The notes beneath the pieces are model-generated. The model was not told the DNA's origin, did no database searches, and saw only the letters and a program-made list of their open reading frames with translations. A stretch of 64,000 bases of DNA, from positions 62,001-126,000 of the forward strand of contig CAYFUN010000001.1 in assembly GCA_964346535.1 (NCBI GenBank), given 5' to 3'. Position 1 is the first letter of the stretch; each line of letters opens with the position of its first letter. Positions 8,402-17,489 of this stretch are shown here, in pieces. A program made the position numbers and the translations under genes. The stretch comes from Neofamilia sp964346535. Lineage in GTDB: Bacteria > Bacillota > Clostridia > Tissierellales > Peptoniphilaceae.

Positions 8402-11032
8402 ATGAAAAATTATTTGATTGTAGATGGAAGTTCAATTTTATTTAGATCTTTTTATGCCCTGCCACCAATGAATACTACTGATGGAAAGGCAACAAATGCC
8501 CTTGTAGGTTTTATGAATATTTTGCTAAAGGCCATTGAAATGATTGAGCCTGATAATATTGCAGTGTGTTTTGATTTAAAGGGAAAAACATTTAGATCAG
8601 ATATTTTTTCATCCTATAAGGCCAACAGGTCACCAGCACCTGAAGAACTTTCAGAACAATTTATCTACATTAAAGAAATTCTAAATGCCTTTTCAATAAA
8701 GTATTTTGAACTTGAAGGCTATGAAGCAGATGACTTGGCTGGAACTCTTTCTAAGGATGCCGAAGATAAGGGCTATAAGGTTTATCTATTATCAGGTGAC
8801 AAGGACTATCTTCAACTAGTAGATAAAAACACCAGCTTGTTATATACAAAAACAGGAATTTCAGATTTTGATGAGTATACAGTTGAAAAAATTTATGAAG
8901 ACATGAAAATAAGCCCAAGTCAAATTATAGATTTAAAGGCCCTAATGGGTGATAAGTCTGATAACATTCCTGGAGTCGATGGAGTTGGAGAAAAAACAGC
9001 TTTAAAACTCTTATACGAGTTTGACAACATAGAAAATCTTTATGCAAATACTGACAAATTAAAAAAGAACAAAACCAACGAAAAAATTATTTCTAGCAAG
9101 GACATAGCGTTTTTAAGTAAAGAATTAGCCACAATAAACACCAAGTCTCCTATTGATTTAGATGATTCAAAAACTGCTTATGGAAATTATAACAAAGAAG
9201 ACCTTGCAGATGCTTTAAATAAATATCAGCTAAATGCATTAATAAATAGATTAAATCTTTCATCTGATAGCTCAGAAGAGATTAAAGAAGAAGAGATAAA
9301 AGCAGAAAAGAATAAAAGTCTTATAGATATAATTACTGAGATAAAAAAAGATAAAATTTTCGCCTTTAAAATTTTTGCCAGTGACAAGGCTTATTTAGGT
9401 GGAAAAGTATTTAAAATTGGCATAAAAACCAAGAATAATTATTACATTAATGACATCAACAGCCTGGAAGATTTCAAAGAGCTATTTGAAGACGAATCTA
9501 TAGAAAAAATAGGCTATGAATTAAAAGAGGATATCCTTCATCTTATTCACAATGGCATTGATCTAAAAAATTATACTGCTGACATAAGCCTTGGCCAATA
9601 TATTTTAAATCCATCAGACAACGACTATTCAATAGAAAGACTGGCCTATCTTTATGGTGTAAGTCTTTCAAATAATATGCCTGATAAAAAGGATTTGAAA
9701 AAATCTATTAGCACTTGGGATGAAGATCTTCAAGATTCTTATTTAGTAAACATCCTTAAGACAATTTGGAATGTTTATAACTTACAAAAAGAAAAAATCA
9801 CCGAAGAAGAAATGGACCATCTCTATTTCGATTTAGAACTGCCTCTTACAAAAGTATTAGCAGATATGGAATATACTGGTGTCTATGTTGACCAAGAAGA
9901 ACTAGAAAAAATTGGTAAAGACTTAGATAGTCAACTTGAATTTCTTATCGATAATATTTATAGGCTGGCAGGAGAAGAATTTAATATAAATTCACCTAAA
10001 CAACTTTCTGAAATTTTATTTGAAAAACTAGACCTTCCACCTGTAAAGAAAACCAAGACAGGCTATTCTACAAATATTGAAGTCCTAGAACAACTTGAAG
10101 ACAAGCATGAAATAATTTCTTATATTATCAAGTACAGGACTATTGCTAAGCTTAAAAGCACCTATGTCGATGGCTTGTTTCCATATATAGTTGGAGAGGA
10201 AAAGAGAATCCACTCTTCCTTTAACCAAACCATTACAGCCACAGGAAGAATTTCCTCAACAGAGCCTAACTTACAAAACATTCCAGTAAGAAGTGAAGAG
10301 GGAAGAGAACTTAGAAAAATTTTCAAGGCAAAAGCTGGACACAAGTTAATTGATGCAGACTATTCTCAAATTGAGCTGAGAATTTTAGCAGATATATCTG
10401 ATGACAAAAATATGCTTGAGGCCTTTGACAATAACGACGATATTCATACAACAACTGCAGCAAAAGTATTTGGAGTTGAAGCAAAAGATGTTACTCCACT
10501 ATTAAGATCTAGGGCCAAGGCAGTAAACTTTGGTATAGTTTATGGTATAAGTGACTTTGGACTTTCTAGAGACTTAAAGATTCCAAGAGCTGAAGCCAAA
10601 GAATATATAGACAATTACTTTGCTAGATTTTCTGGTGTAAAAAACTACATGGATACTATAGTCAAGGAAGCCAAAGAAAATAAATTTGTAACTACTAAAC
10701 TAGGTAGAAGAAGATATCTTCCAGAGCTAGAATCTAGAAACTTTAATATTAGAAGTGCAGGAGAGAGAATAGCCTTAAATACACCAATTCAAGGCACAGC
10801 TGCTGATATTATAAAAATAGCCATGGTAGATGTTTATAGAGAGTTAGAAGAGAGAAAATTTAAGACAAAACTTATCTTACAAATCCATGACGAACTTATT
10901 TTAGAAGCTCCCATAGAGGAAGTAGATGAAGTAAAGGAAATTTTAAGAAGCAAAATGGAAGATGCTGTTGAACTAAAAACTAAGTTACTAGTTGACCTAG
11001 AAGTTGGAGACTCTTGGTATGATACAAAATAA
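8402..11032 (+). CDS. polA: DNA polymerase I
   Basis: An 876-residue polymerase I with a 5' nuclease domain (about 1-295), a 3'-5' exonuclease-like fold (about 305-475) and a polymerase domain. Polymerase motif A DYSQIELRILA starts at D653, motif B is RSRAKAVNFGIVYG, and motif C HDE has D830. The exonuclease-like region lacks the first DxE motif (FAFKIFASD stands where it is expected), so proofreading is probably lost, as in Bacillus polymerase I. It fills gaps after excision repair and Okazaki primers, fitting the upstream uvrBA. RBS is TAGGAGAA. Confidence 0.98.
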   Translation: MKNYLIVDGSSILFRSFYALPPMNTTDGKATNALVGFMNILLKAIEMIEPDNIAVCFDLKGKTFRSDIFSSYKANRSPAPEELSEQFIYIKEILNAFSIKYFELEGYEADDLAGTLSKDAEDKGYKVYLLSGDKDYLQLVDKNTSLLYTKTGISDFDEYTVEKIYEDMKISPSQIIDLKALMGDKSDNIPGVDGVGEKTALKLLYEFDNIENLYANTDKLKKNKTNEKIISSKDIAFLSKELATINTKSPIDLDDSKTAYGNYNKEDLADALNKYQLNALINRLNLSSDSSEEIKEEEIKAEKNKSLIDIITEIKKDKIFAFKIFASDKAYLGGKVFKIGIKTKNNYYINDINSLEDFKELFEDESIEKIGYELKEDILHLIHNGIDLKNYTADISLGQYILNPSDNDYSIERLAYLYGVSLSNNMPDKKDLKKSISTWDEDLQDSYLVNILKTIWNVYNLQKEKITEEEMDHLYFDLELPLTKVLADMEYTGVYVDQEELEKIGKDLDSQLEFLIDNIYRLAGEEFNINSPKQLSEILFEKLDLPPVKKTKTGYSTNIEVLEQLEDKHEIISYIIKYRTIAKLKSTYVDGLFPYIVGEEKRIHSSFNQTITATGRISSTEPNLQNIPVRSEEGRELRKIFKAKAGHKLIDADYSQIELRILADISDDKNMLEAFDNNDDIHTTTAAKVFGVEAKDVTPLLRSRAKAVNFGIVYGISDFGLSRDLKIPRAEAKEYIDNYFARFSGVKNYMDTIVKEAKENKFVTTKLGRRRYLPELESRNFNIRSAGERIALNTPIQGTAADIIKIAMVDVYRELEERKFKTKLILQIHDELILEAPIEEVDEVKEILRSKMEDAVELKTKLLVDLEVGDSWYDTK

Positions 11033-11639
11033 ACCATATATAATAGGAATAACTGGTGGAATAGCCAGTGGTAAATCTACAGTTACTAAATATTTAAAAA
11101 GCCTAGGCTATGAAGTTATAGACTTTGACCATATATCAAGAGAAGTGCTAGAAAATAGATTCGTAATTAGAGAAATCTCTATGACCTTTGGTGACTATGT
11201 TTTAGATGAGGATAAAGTTAATAGAAAGCGCCTTGGCAAATTAATTTTTAATGACAGGTATGCCAGACAAAGACTAAATGAAATTATGCATCCTAGAATT
11301 TATATGAAGGCCAATAGGGAAATAAAAAAATTGCACAAGGAGAAAATTATATTTTTAGATATTCCCTTGTTATTTGAAAGCAAAAACTCCTATCCAAAAT
11401 TTTATTCACAAATAAACGAAACTTGGGTTATAAGCTCAAACAAAAACATTCAAAGAGCAAGACTAATGCTTAGAGACCATATTAATCTTGACGAAGCTGA
11501 AGATAAAATAAAATCTCAGCTAAAATTACAACTCAAAGAGAAATTAGCTGATGTAATTATTTATAATAATGGAAATTTAGAAAACCTCTACAGTGAAGTA
11601 GACGGCCAATTAAAAAATTTATTAGAAGGGCTTAAGTAA
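11019..11639 (+). CDS. coaE: Dephospho-CoA kinase
   Basis: This enzyme phosphorylates the 3'-OH of dephospho-CoA, the last step of coenzyme A synthesis. With the ATG at 11019 it has 206 residues, and the P-loop GGIASGKS is at 13-20. An in-frame TTG at 11004 lies further upstream, but GGAG at 11006-11009 is nine bases before the ATG, which makes 11019 the better start. It overlaps the end of polA by 14 bases; polA and coaE are often adjacent in Firmicutes. The family's DxD region is present (DFDHISREVL). Confidence 0.95.
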   Translation: MIQNKPYIIGITGGIASGKSTVTKYLKSLGYEVIDFDHISREVLENRFVIREISMTFGDYVLDEDKVNRKRLGKLIFNDRYARQRLNEIMHPRIYMKANREIKKLHKEKIIFLDIPLLFESKNSYPKFYSQINETWVISSNKNIQRARLMLRDHINLDEAEDKIKSQLKLQLKEKLADVIIYNNGNLENLYSEVDGQLKNLLEGLK

Positions 11640-11648
11640 ATTGCTAAA

Positions 11649-13340
11649 ATGACTAAAAATAAAACAGTAAAAATGCTTGTCATCCTTTTTTGTCTTATTA
11701 TATTACTAACTGGATGCAAGAAAAACGAAGAAGACTATGATTATATAGAAATTAATAAGGAAGAGCTTTCAACTATATCACCAAGCTCAGGTGGCCTTAT
11801 AACTATACCTATAATTAACTATCACAAAATTGATCCGCTAAATCCTTCAAACTCATCAATTTATTACCTTACTCAACTTATATATAATCCAATGTTTGAG
11901 TATAACGTAGATGGAAGTATTGAAACTAATTTAGTGGAGCACTATGTCTTATCTCCTGACAAACTAACCTTAACCTTAACCCTAAAGGATAATCTTTATT
12001 GGCATAACGGGAAAAAGCTAACATCTAAAGATATAATTTATACCTTTAATAAAATACTATCTTCAGACCAAGAAGGACCCTATAAAAATATATTTAAAAA
12101 AATAGTAGGATCAAATTTTGAAGAAGTAAAAGATAAATTTATGACCATGGAAACCTTTGATGAAAGAAATATTGACATTAACTTTGACAAGCCTTATGCC
12201 CAATGCTTAGATATGTTGACTTTTCCAATAATACCAGCAGACCTAGCAGCAGGTGAAGAAGACAAATTAATTGGAAGTGGAGCTTATAAACTTAAAGAAA
12301 TAAAAGAAGGAACCCATATTGAGCTTGAAAAAAACGAAAACTACCATGGGAAAATTCCATATATAAATAATGTTATAGCAAAAATCTTTGACGATGAGAA
12401 ACTAGCCCAACTTGCTTTTGAAACAGGACAGGTAAATATTGTCAAGTCAAGTGACTATAACTGGGCCAAGTACCAAGACAATCCTAGAATAAAAATCGAA
12501 GAGTTTAATTCCAATGAAATGGAAGTCCTTATCTTCAACAATCAAAGAGAAAAATTCTCAGGGAAAAATGGAAAAATCATCAAGCAAGCCATAGGCAGGT
12601 CTATTAATAAAAAGAGAATAATAGACAGGCTTTACTTAAGTAAGGCGATTGAAACTTCCATTCCTCTAAACATAAATAAAATGGAATACTATGGCCTAAA
12701 AAGCGATACCTATTACAATGAAGAATATGCAAAAAAGCTTTTGGAAGAAATTGGCTATACAGCCCTTAATGACCAAGGTCTTTTGGTCAATGCAAATGGC
12801 CAAACAATTGATGTTACTCTAACAACAAACTTCTCTAATGATCTAAAGAAAACTGCCTTGGACTTTATAGTTGAAGACCTTAGAGCCATAGGAATTAATG
12901 CTCAAACTAATTACCAAGCTTCGGCTATGGAAAGTTTAAGTTCCCAAGAAATTAAGGAAGAAAAAGCAAGGTTTGTAAGTGAATTAAAAAGTGGAAATTT
13001 TGACTTAACCTTAACATCTATAAACTTAACTGAAATTTCTGATATGGCTATGCTGTTAAGTACAGATGCAATAGGAACTGGCTTAAATTATGGGAATTAT
13101 TCAAATCCAAATTTAGATTTGATTTTTAACAGACTAAAAACTGAAAGTGATTTTGAACAAAGGAAAAATTATTATTTAGAGGCAATAAACATCTTTACAG
13201 AAGATATGCCAATAGTCCCACTTTATATAAAAATCAATGCACTTTTAGTAGATGACAAAATCCAAGGTAAAATTGACCCTACAGAGGTCAATCTTTATAA
13301 ATCTTTTAGAAACGTATTTATTTTAAAACAATTTCAATAA
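11649..13340 (+). CDS. Peptide/nickel-type extracellular solute-binding lipoprotein (SBP family 5)
   Basis: A 563-residue lipoprotein: signal peptide with lipobox LLTGC (lipidated cysteine C23), then a family 5 solute-binding fold covering most of the protein. Family-like phrases include the DNLYWHNGKKLTSKDIIYTF region and IGSGAYKLKEI. Such proteins deliver peptides to an ABC importer, or act in sensing or scavenging. No permease or ATPase gene is nearby, so it is an orphan binding protein that must share a transporter encoded elsewhere. The ATG has no clear ribosome site and lies nine bases after the coaE stop. Confidence 0.88.
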   Translation: MTKNKTVKMLVILFCLIILLTGCKKNEEDYDYIEINKEELSTISPSSGGLITIPIINYHKIDPLNPSNSSIYYLTQLIYNPMFEYNVDGSIETNLVEHYVLSPDKLTLTLTLKDNLYWHNGKKLTSKDIIYTFNKILSSDQEGPYKNIFKKIVGSNFEEVKDKFMTMETFDERNIDINFDKPYAQCLDMLTFPIIPADLAAGEEDKLIGSGAYKLKEIKEGTHIELEKNENYHGKIPYINNVIAKIFDDEKLAQLAFETGQVNIVKSSDYNWAKYQDNPRIKIEEFNSNEMEVLIFNNQREKFSGKNGKIIKQAIGRSINKKRIIDRLYLSKAIETSIPLNINKMEYYGLKSDTYYNEEYAKKLLEEIGYTALNDQGLLVNANGQTIDVTLTTNFSNDLKKTALDFIVEDLRAIGINAQTNYQASAMESLSSQEIKEEKARFVSELKSGNFDLTLTSINLTEISDMAMLLSTDAIGTGLNYGNYSNPNLDLIFNRLKTESDFEQRKNYYLEAINIFTEDMPIVPLYIKINALLVDDKIQGKIDPTEVNLYKSFRNVFILKQFQ

Positions 13341-13342
13341 AT

Positions 13343-13382
13343 TTGACTTTTAGCACTATGATATTTTTATAATTAGTGTTAA
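13343..13382 (+). promoter_or_regulatory. rnf promoter region with an inverted repeat enclosing the -10
   Basis: TTGACT (13343-13348) and TATAAT (13368-13373) are 19 bases apart, which is a loose spacing. An inverted repeat, TTAGCACTA (13350-13358) and TAGTGTTAA (13374-13382), encloses the -10 and could be an operator. A second TATAAT at 13383-13388 lacks a good -35. No factor is assigned; the repeat does not match the Rex consensus. Confidence 0.4.
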
Positions 13383-13416
13383 TATAATAATAGCGTAAAA
13401 AAGAGGTGAATATTTT

Positions 13417-14733
13417 ATGATTAATAACATTAGTTTTTCTGGTGGAGTTCACATGAATGAATTTAAAGAGTTCAGTGAAAAAAAACCAATAGAAAAACAA
13501 AATTTACCAAAATTTGTTCATATACCTGTTTTACAAGGCACTGGTGTAGCCTGTGAACCACTTGTAAAAAAAGGTGATACAGTAAAAAAAGGACAATTAA
13601 TTGGTAGTTGTGAAGCTAGTTATTCTAGTAGCGTACATGCTAGTATTTCCGGTACAGTTGTAGATATTAAGGAAATGTTTACTGCTGAAGGAAAGAAAGT
13701 ATCTTGTATAAGCATAGAAAGTGACGGCTCTGAAGATGAAGTAGTTTATGAAACAAAAAATCGAAGTGGTGAGGTTGATCCAAAAGAGCTAGTTCAAGTA
13801 GCTAAAGATGCAGGCATAATAGGAATGGGTGGTGGAGGTTTTCCTTTTAATGTAAAATTAAATGGAGCCATAGGAAAGGGAGTAGACTCTATTTTAGCAA
13901 ATGGAGCTGAATGCGAACCTTTCTTAACTTCTGATCACAGAACAATGGTAGAGCATCCAGAAGATGTTGTTAAGGGTGTAGCCTTAGTAGTAGATGCCCT
14001 TAACGCTGATGCTGGGTACATAGCAGTTGAAGACAATAAGCCAGATGCTATTGACTTATTAGACAAGGCTGCTTCAGATTTTGAAAAAATTACAGTAGCT
14101 AGTATGATAACCAAATATCCACAAGGCGACTCAGCTAGAGTTATTGACTCAGTCTTAAACAGAAAGGTCCCTATTGGAGAAAGAAGTGGATCTGTTAATG
14201 CCTTTGTTTCAAATGTCGGAACTTTCAAAGCCTTAGCTGATGCATATTATACTGGCAAACCTTCAATTGAAAGAGTAATTTCAGTTACTGGTCCAGGAGT
14301 TGCTAATCCAAAAAATATTTTGGTAAAAGTAGGAACTCCAGTTATTGACCTTATTAATCAATGCGGTGGCTTTAAAGGTGATGTTGTAGCTGTTATTTCT
14401 GGAGGACCAATGTCAGGTCATCAAATTTTTGACTTAGACAGTCCTGTTACTAAATCTATTACAGGAATAGTAGTTTTAACAAGAGAATATATGGACTTTA
14501 GAGATCCGACACCTTGTATTAAATGCGACAGGTGTATACACGCATGCCCAGTAAAATTAAATCCACAAGTTTTAGAAAAAGCTATAAGAAAAGAAAATTT
14601 TGATATGGCCAAAAAGCTTCACGTTGAAGAGTGTATTCAATGTGGATCTTGTTCATTTGTGTGCCCTGCAAAAAGACATTTAGCTGAATCTATTAAACGT
14701 GCGATTAACGAAATTTGGGCTAGAGGAAATTAA
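13417..14733 (+). CDS. rnfC: RnfC, electron transport complex NADH-side subunit
   Basis: The peripheral NADH:ferredoxin-type subunit of the Rnf complex, 438 residues. The N-terminal FSGGVH motif is typical of RnfC and supports the ATG at 13417, which has an AGAGGTG site, rather than the ATG at 13453. A glycine-rich nucleotide/flavin motif (IGMGGGGFPF) is in the middle. Two [4Fe-4S] ferredoxin motifs lie at C367/C370/C373/C377 and C406/C409/C412/C416. It is the first gene of rnfCDGEAB and passes electrons between NADH and the membrane subunits. Confidence 0.96.
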   Translation: MINNISFSGGVHMNEFKEFSEKKPIEKQNLPKFVHIPVLQGTGVACEPLVKKGDTVKKGQLIGSCEASYSSSVHASISGTVVDIKEMFTAEGKKVSCISIESDGSEDEVVYETKNRSGEVDPKELVQVAKDAGIIGMGGGGFPFNVKLNGAIGKGVDSILANGAECEPFLTSDHRTMVEHPEDVVKGVALVVDALNADAGYIAVEDNKPDAIDLLDKAASDFEKITVASMITKYPQGDSARVIDSVLNRKVPIGERSGSVNAFVSNVGTFKALADAYYTGKPSIERVISVTGPGVANPKNILVKVGTPVIDLINQCGGFKGDVVAVISGGPMSGHQIFDLDSPVTKSITGIVVLTREYMDFRDPTPCIKCDRCIHACPVKLNPQVLEKAIRKENFDMAKKLHVEECIQCGSCSFVCPAKRHLAESIKRAINEIWARGN

Positions 14734-14746
14734 TTGGAGGTTAGAT

Positions 14747-15703
14747 ATGGAAAATAAAGATTTAAATACAAATCAAAGTGTCCAACCAAAACTCGATATA
14801 TATAGTTATCCCTATATAAAGAGTAAGGAATCGACTAATAGCCTAATGAAAAAAGTTATTATTGCTTTATTACCAGCAATTTTAGGAAGTTTATACTTCT
14901 TTAGACTGGATGCTGTTAAAGTAATTTTAACATCAGTTGCATCTTGTGTTTGCTTTGAATATATTATGCAAAAAGCTTCAAAGAAACCTATAAGAATAGG
15001 TGACTTATCAGCTGTTGTAACAGGATTACTGCTAGCAATGAATTTGCCAGCTTCAGTTCCTTTTTGGCTACCAATATTTGGTGGATTCTTTGCAATTGTA
15101 ATAGTTAAAGAAAGTTTTGGTGGAATAGGAAACAACTTTATAAACCCAGCCTTAGGTGCTAGAGCTTTACTTATGGCTTCTTGGGGAAAACTAATGACTG
15201 GATATACATGGCCTGACTCAGTAACTGGACCAACTCCTCTTGGAGTTTTAAAAGAAGGAACTGGAACTTTACCATCACTTGTAGATATGGCTATTGGTAG
15301 AATAGGTGGAGTTATTGGTGAAACATCAGCTGTTTTATTACTTATAGGCGGATTTTATTTAATAATTACAAAAGTAATTGATTGGAAAATCCCTGTATTA
15401 TTTATACTTTCTACAGGAATTATGTTACCAATTTTAGGTGTATCAATTGAATTAATTCCTTGGCACTTACTAGGAGGCGGTTTATTTTTAGGAGCCTTCT
15501 TTATGGCAACAGACTATGTTACAATTCCAACTACAGATTTAGGAAAAATAATTTTCGCTGTTGGATGCGGTATATTAACAGCCTTAATAAGAGTATTAGG
15601 CAATATGCCTGAAGGTGTATCTTATGCTATTTTAATTATGAATGTATTTACGCCATTAATAGATAAATATATCCAACCTAAAGTATTTGGGGAGGTAAAA
15701 TAG
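14747..15703 (+). CDS. rnfD: RnfD, membrane flavoprotein subunit
   Basis: A polytopic membrane subunit of Rnf, 318 residues from the ATG at 14747, chosen because GGAGG lies at 14736-14740. Earlier in-frame codons would run into rnfC. About nine or ten hydrophobic segments are visible. The covalent FMN site expected in RnfD/NqrB appears as DSVTGPTPL with the candidate threonine T163, where many homologues have SGAT or TGAT. It works with RnfG to move electrons and ions across the membrane. Confidence 0.95.
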   Translation: MENKDLNTNQSVQPKLDIYSYPYIKSKESTNSLMKKVIIALLPAILGSLYFFRLDAVKVILTSVASCVCFEYIMQKASKKPIRIGDLSAVVTGLLLAMNLPASVPFWLPIFGGFFAIVIVKESFGGIGNNFINPALGARALLMASWGKLMTGYTWPDSVTGPTPLGVLKEGTGTLPSLVDMAIGRIGGVIGETSAVLLLIGGFYLIITKVIDWKIPVLFILSTGIMLPILGVSIELIPWHLLGGGLFLGAFFMATDYVTIPTTDLGKIIFAVGCGILTALIRVLGNMPEGVSYAILIMNVFTPLIDKYIQPKVFGEVK

Positions 15704-16279
15704 ATGAAAGAATATTTAAAATTAGGACTTACCTTATTAGTAATAGCAGCTATAGCAGCAGGAGCTTTGGCCATGCTAAACTCAGTTACTGCTCCTGTAA
15801 TTGATGAAAATGCAAAACAAGCATCTTATGCAAAATACTATGAAGTTTTAGGTGAAGATGTAGAAATTGACGAAATTGATCCAGAAGAGTTAGCAAGTAT
15901 CCAAAATGACCATCCAAAAGTTTTATCAGTTTTAGACTATAAGAAGGATGGTGAAGTTGCAGGATATATATTCACTACTACATCAAATGGTTATGGTGGA
16001 GCAATGGAAAATGCAATAATGATTAATGTTGATGGATCAATTGCTGGTTATAGAAACTTAAGCAATGGAGAAACACCTGGCTTTGGAGCCATAATTAGTG
16101 AAGAATCATACTACAATAGATTTGACGGTAAATCTGTTGCAGATGCTGACTCACTAGTATTAGGAACTAGTGGTGACAATGCAATTGAAGCTATTTCAGG
16201 AGCGACTATTTCTTCTGATGCTGTATTAGATGGTTTAAATGAAGCTGTTGCTGTATTTAAAGCCAATTATCAAAATTAA
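15704..16279 (+). CDS. rnfG: RnfG, covalent-FMN subunit
   Basis: A 191-residue single-pass membrane protein with an extracytoplasmic FMN-binding domain. The membrane segment is about 7-27. The flavinylation motif SGAT is at 165-168, with T168 the expected FMN-phosphoester residue, normally attached by ApbE; no apbE gene is in the window. The preceding GNAIEAI-like phrase (DNAIEAISGATIS) is typical of the family. The start is one base after the rnfD stop, with a GGGGAGG site. Confidence 0.96.
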   Translation: MKEYLKLGLTLLVIAAIAAGALAMLNSVTAPVIDENAKQASYAKYYEVLGEDVEIDEIDPEELASIQNDHPKVLSVLDYKKDGEVAGYIFTTTSNGYGGAMENAIMINVDGSIAGYRNLSNGETPGFGAIISEESYYNRFDGKSVADADSLVLGTSGDNAIEAISGATISSDAVLDGLNEAVAVFKANYQN

Positions 16280-16294
16280 TTAAGGAGGATTAAA

Positions 16295-16891
16295 ATGAAT
16301 TTATGGAAAGTCTTTAAAGACGGTATATTTAAAAATAATCCTATCCTTATTCAATTAATAGGATTATGTTCGGTACTTGCTGTAACAACAAGTGTTATTA
16401 ACTCCCTATCTATGGGCGTTGCTGTAACCTTTGTTGCTGCTATGTCTAACATGGTAGTTTCAGCTATTAGAAAAGTTACTCCTAGCAAAATTCGTATTCC
16501 AATCTTTATAGTTGTTATTGCGACTTTTGTTACTATTGTTCAAATGGTGTTAAATGCTTATGCCATTGATATTTATAACTCACTTGGTATTTTCTTACCA
16601 CTTATAGTTGTAAACTGTTTAATCTTAGGTAGGGCAGAAGGTTTTGCTTATAAAAACAAGGTTATTCCATCTCTTGTTGATGGTTTAGGCGCAGGTGTAG
16701 GTTATACTCTAGCTGTTTTAGTTATGGGTGTAATAAGAGAGCTATTTGGTTCAGGAACTCTTTTAGGTGTTCAAATTCTTCCTGATGCTATACCAAAAAT
16801 TGGTGTACTAGTTGCACCAGCTGGAGCCTTTATAACCTTAGGTTACTTCATTGCTTTATTTAAACATCTTGTTAATAAGAAAATGGCATAG
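16295..16891 (+). CDS. rnfE: RnfE, integral membrane subunit
   Basis: A 198-residue protein with six hydrophobic segments, one of the paired, inversely oriented RnfA/RnfE subunits at the core of the complex. The phrase LGIFLPLIVVNCLILGRAE is a family hallmark and includes the conserved Asn-Cys pair; the cysteine helps hold the intramembrane iron-sulfur centre in this family. An AAGGAGGA site precedes the ATG. It is placed between rnfG and rnfA as in other clostridial rnf operons. Confidence 0.96.
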   Translation: MNLWKVFKDGIFKNNPILIQLIGLCSVLAVTTSVINSLSMGVAVTFVAAMSNMVVSAIRKVTPSKIRIPIFIVVIATFVTIVQMVLNAYAIDIYNSLGIFLPLIVVNCLILGRAEGFAYKNKVIPSLVDGLGAGVGYTLAVLVMGVIRELFGSGTLLGVQILPDAIPKIGVLVAPAGAFITLGYFIALFKHLVNKKMA

Positions 16892-16900
16892 GAGGTAAAA

Positions 16901-17476
16901 ATGAAAACTATTATTACGATTTTAGTATCTACTATCTTAGTAGACAACTATATATTTGCGAAATTTTTAGGGATCTGTCCATTTTTAGGTGTATCATCTA
17001 AAACAGAAACTGCAACTGGTATGGGACTTGCTGTAACTTTTGTAGTAGTATTAGCTTCAATTATTACTTGGCTTTTACAAACACTTGTATTAAATCAATT
17101 TGGAATCGAATACTTACAAACAATAGTATTTATATTAGTTATTGCATCATTAGTACAATTTGTTGAAATGGCTATAAAAAAACTAAGTCCATCACTATAT
17201 ACTGCAATGGGTGTGTTTTTACCACTTATTACAACTAACTGTATGGTACTTGGTGTAGCTGTACTTAACATCACTCAAGAATACAATTTATTTGAAACAA
17301 TTATAAACGGATTAGGAGCATCTCTTGGATTCTTCTTAGCTTTAATGCTAATGGCCTGTTTAAGAGAACAATTAGAACTAGCAGATGTGCCAAAATCACT
17401 ACAAGGAGTTCCTATTGCACTAATCTCTGCTGGTCTAATGGCGCTAGCCTTTAGTGGCTTTGCAGGATTGGTATAG
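16901..17476 (+). CDS. rnfA: RnfA, integral membrane subunit
   Basis: A 191-residue, six-segment membrane protein paralogous to RnfE. Hallmarks are LVDNYIFAKFLGICPFLGVS near the N-terminus, with a conserved cysteine, and FLPLITTNCMVLGVAV in the middle. Together RnfA and RnfE form the central electron and ion path. It follows rnfE by nine bases with a GGAGG site and precedes rnfB. Confidence 0.97.
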   Translation: MKTIITILVSTILVDNYIFAKFLGICPFLGVSSKTETATGMGLAVTFVVVLASIITWLLQTLVLNQFGIEYLQTIVFILVIASLVQFVEMAIKKLSPSLYTAMGVFLPLITTNCMVLGVAVLNITQEYNLFETIINGLGASLGFFLALMLMACLREQLELADVPKSLQGVPIALISAGLMALAFSGFAGLV

Positions 17477-17489
17477 GAGGAGGTAAATA

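Noticed and set aside
11004..11018. TTG at 11004 as the coaE start
   Set aside because: ATG 11019 has a well-spaced GGAG and gives the normal CoaE N-terminus just before the P-loop.
13453..13467. Internal ATG as the rnfC start
   Set aside because: It would remove the FSGGVH segment that is conserved at the N-terminus of RnfC, and the ATG at 13417 has its own GGTGA site.
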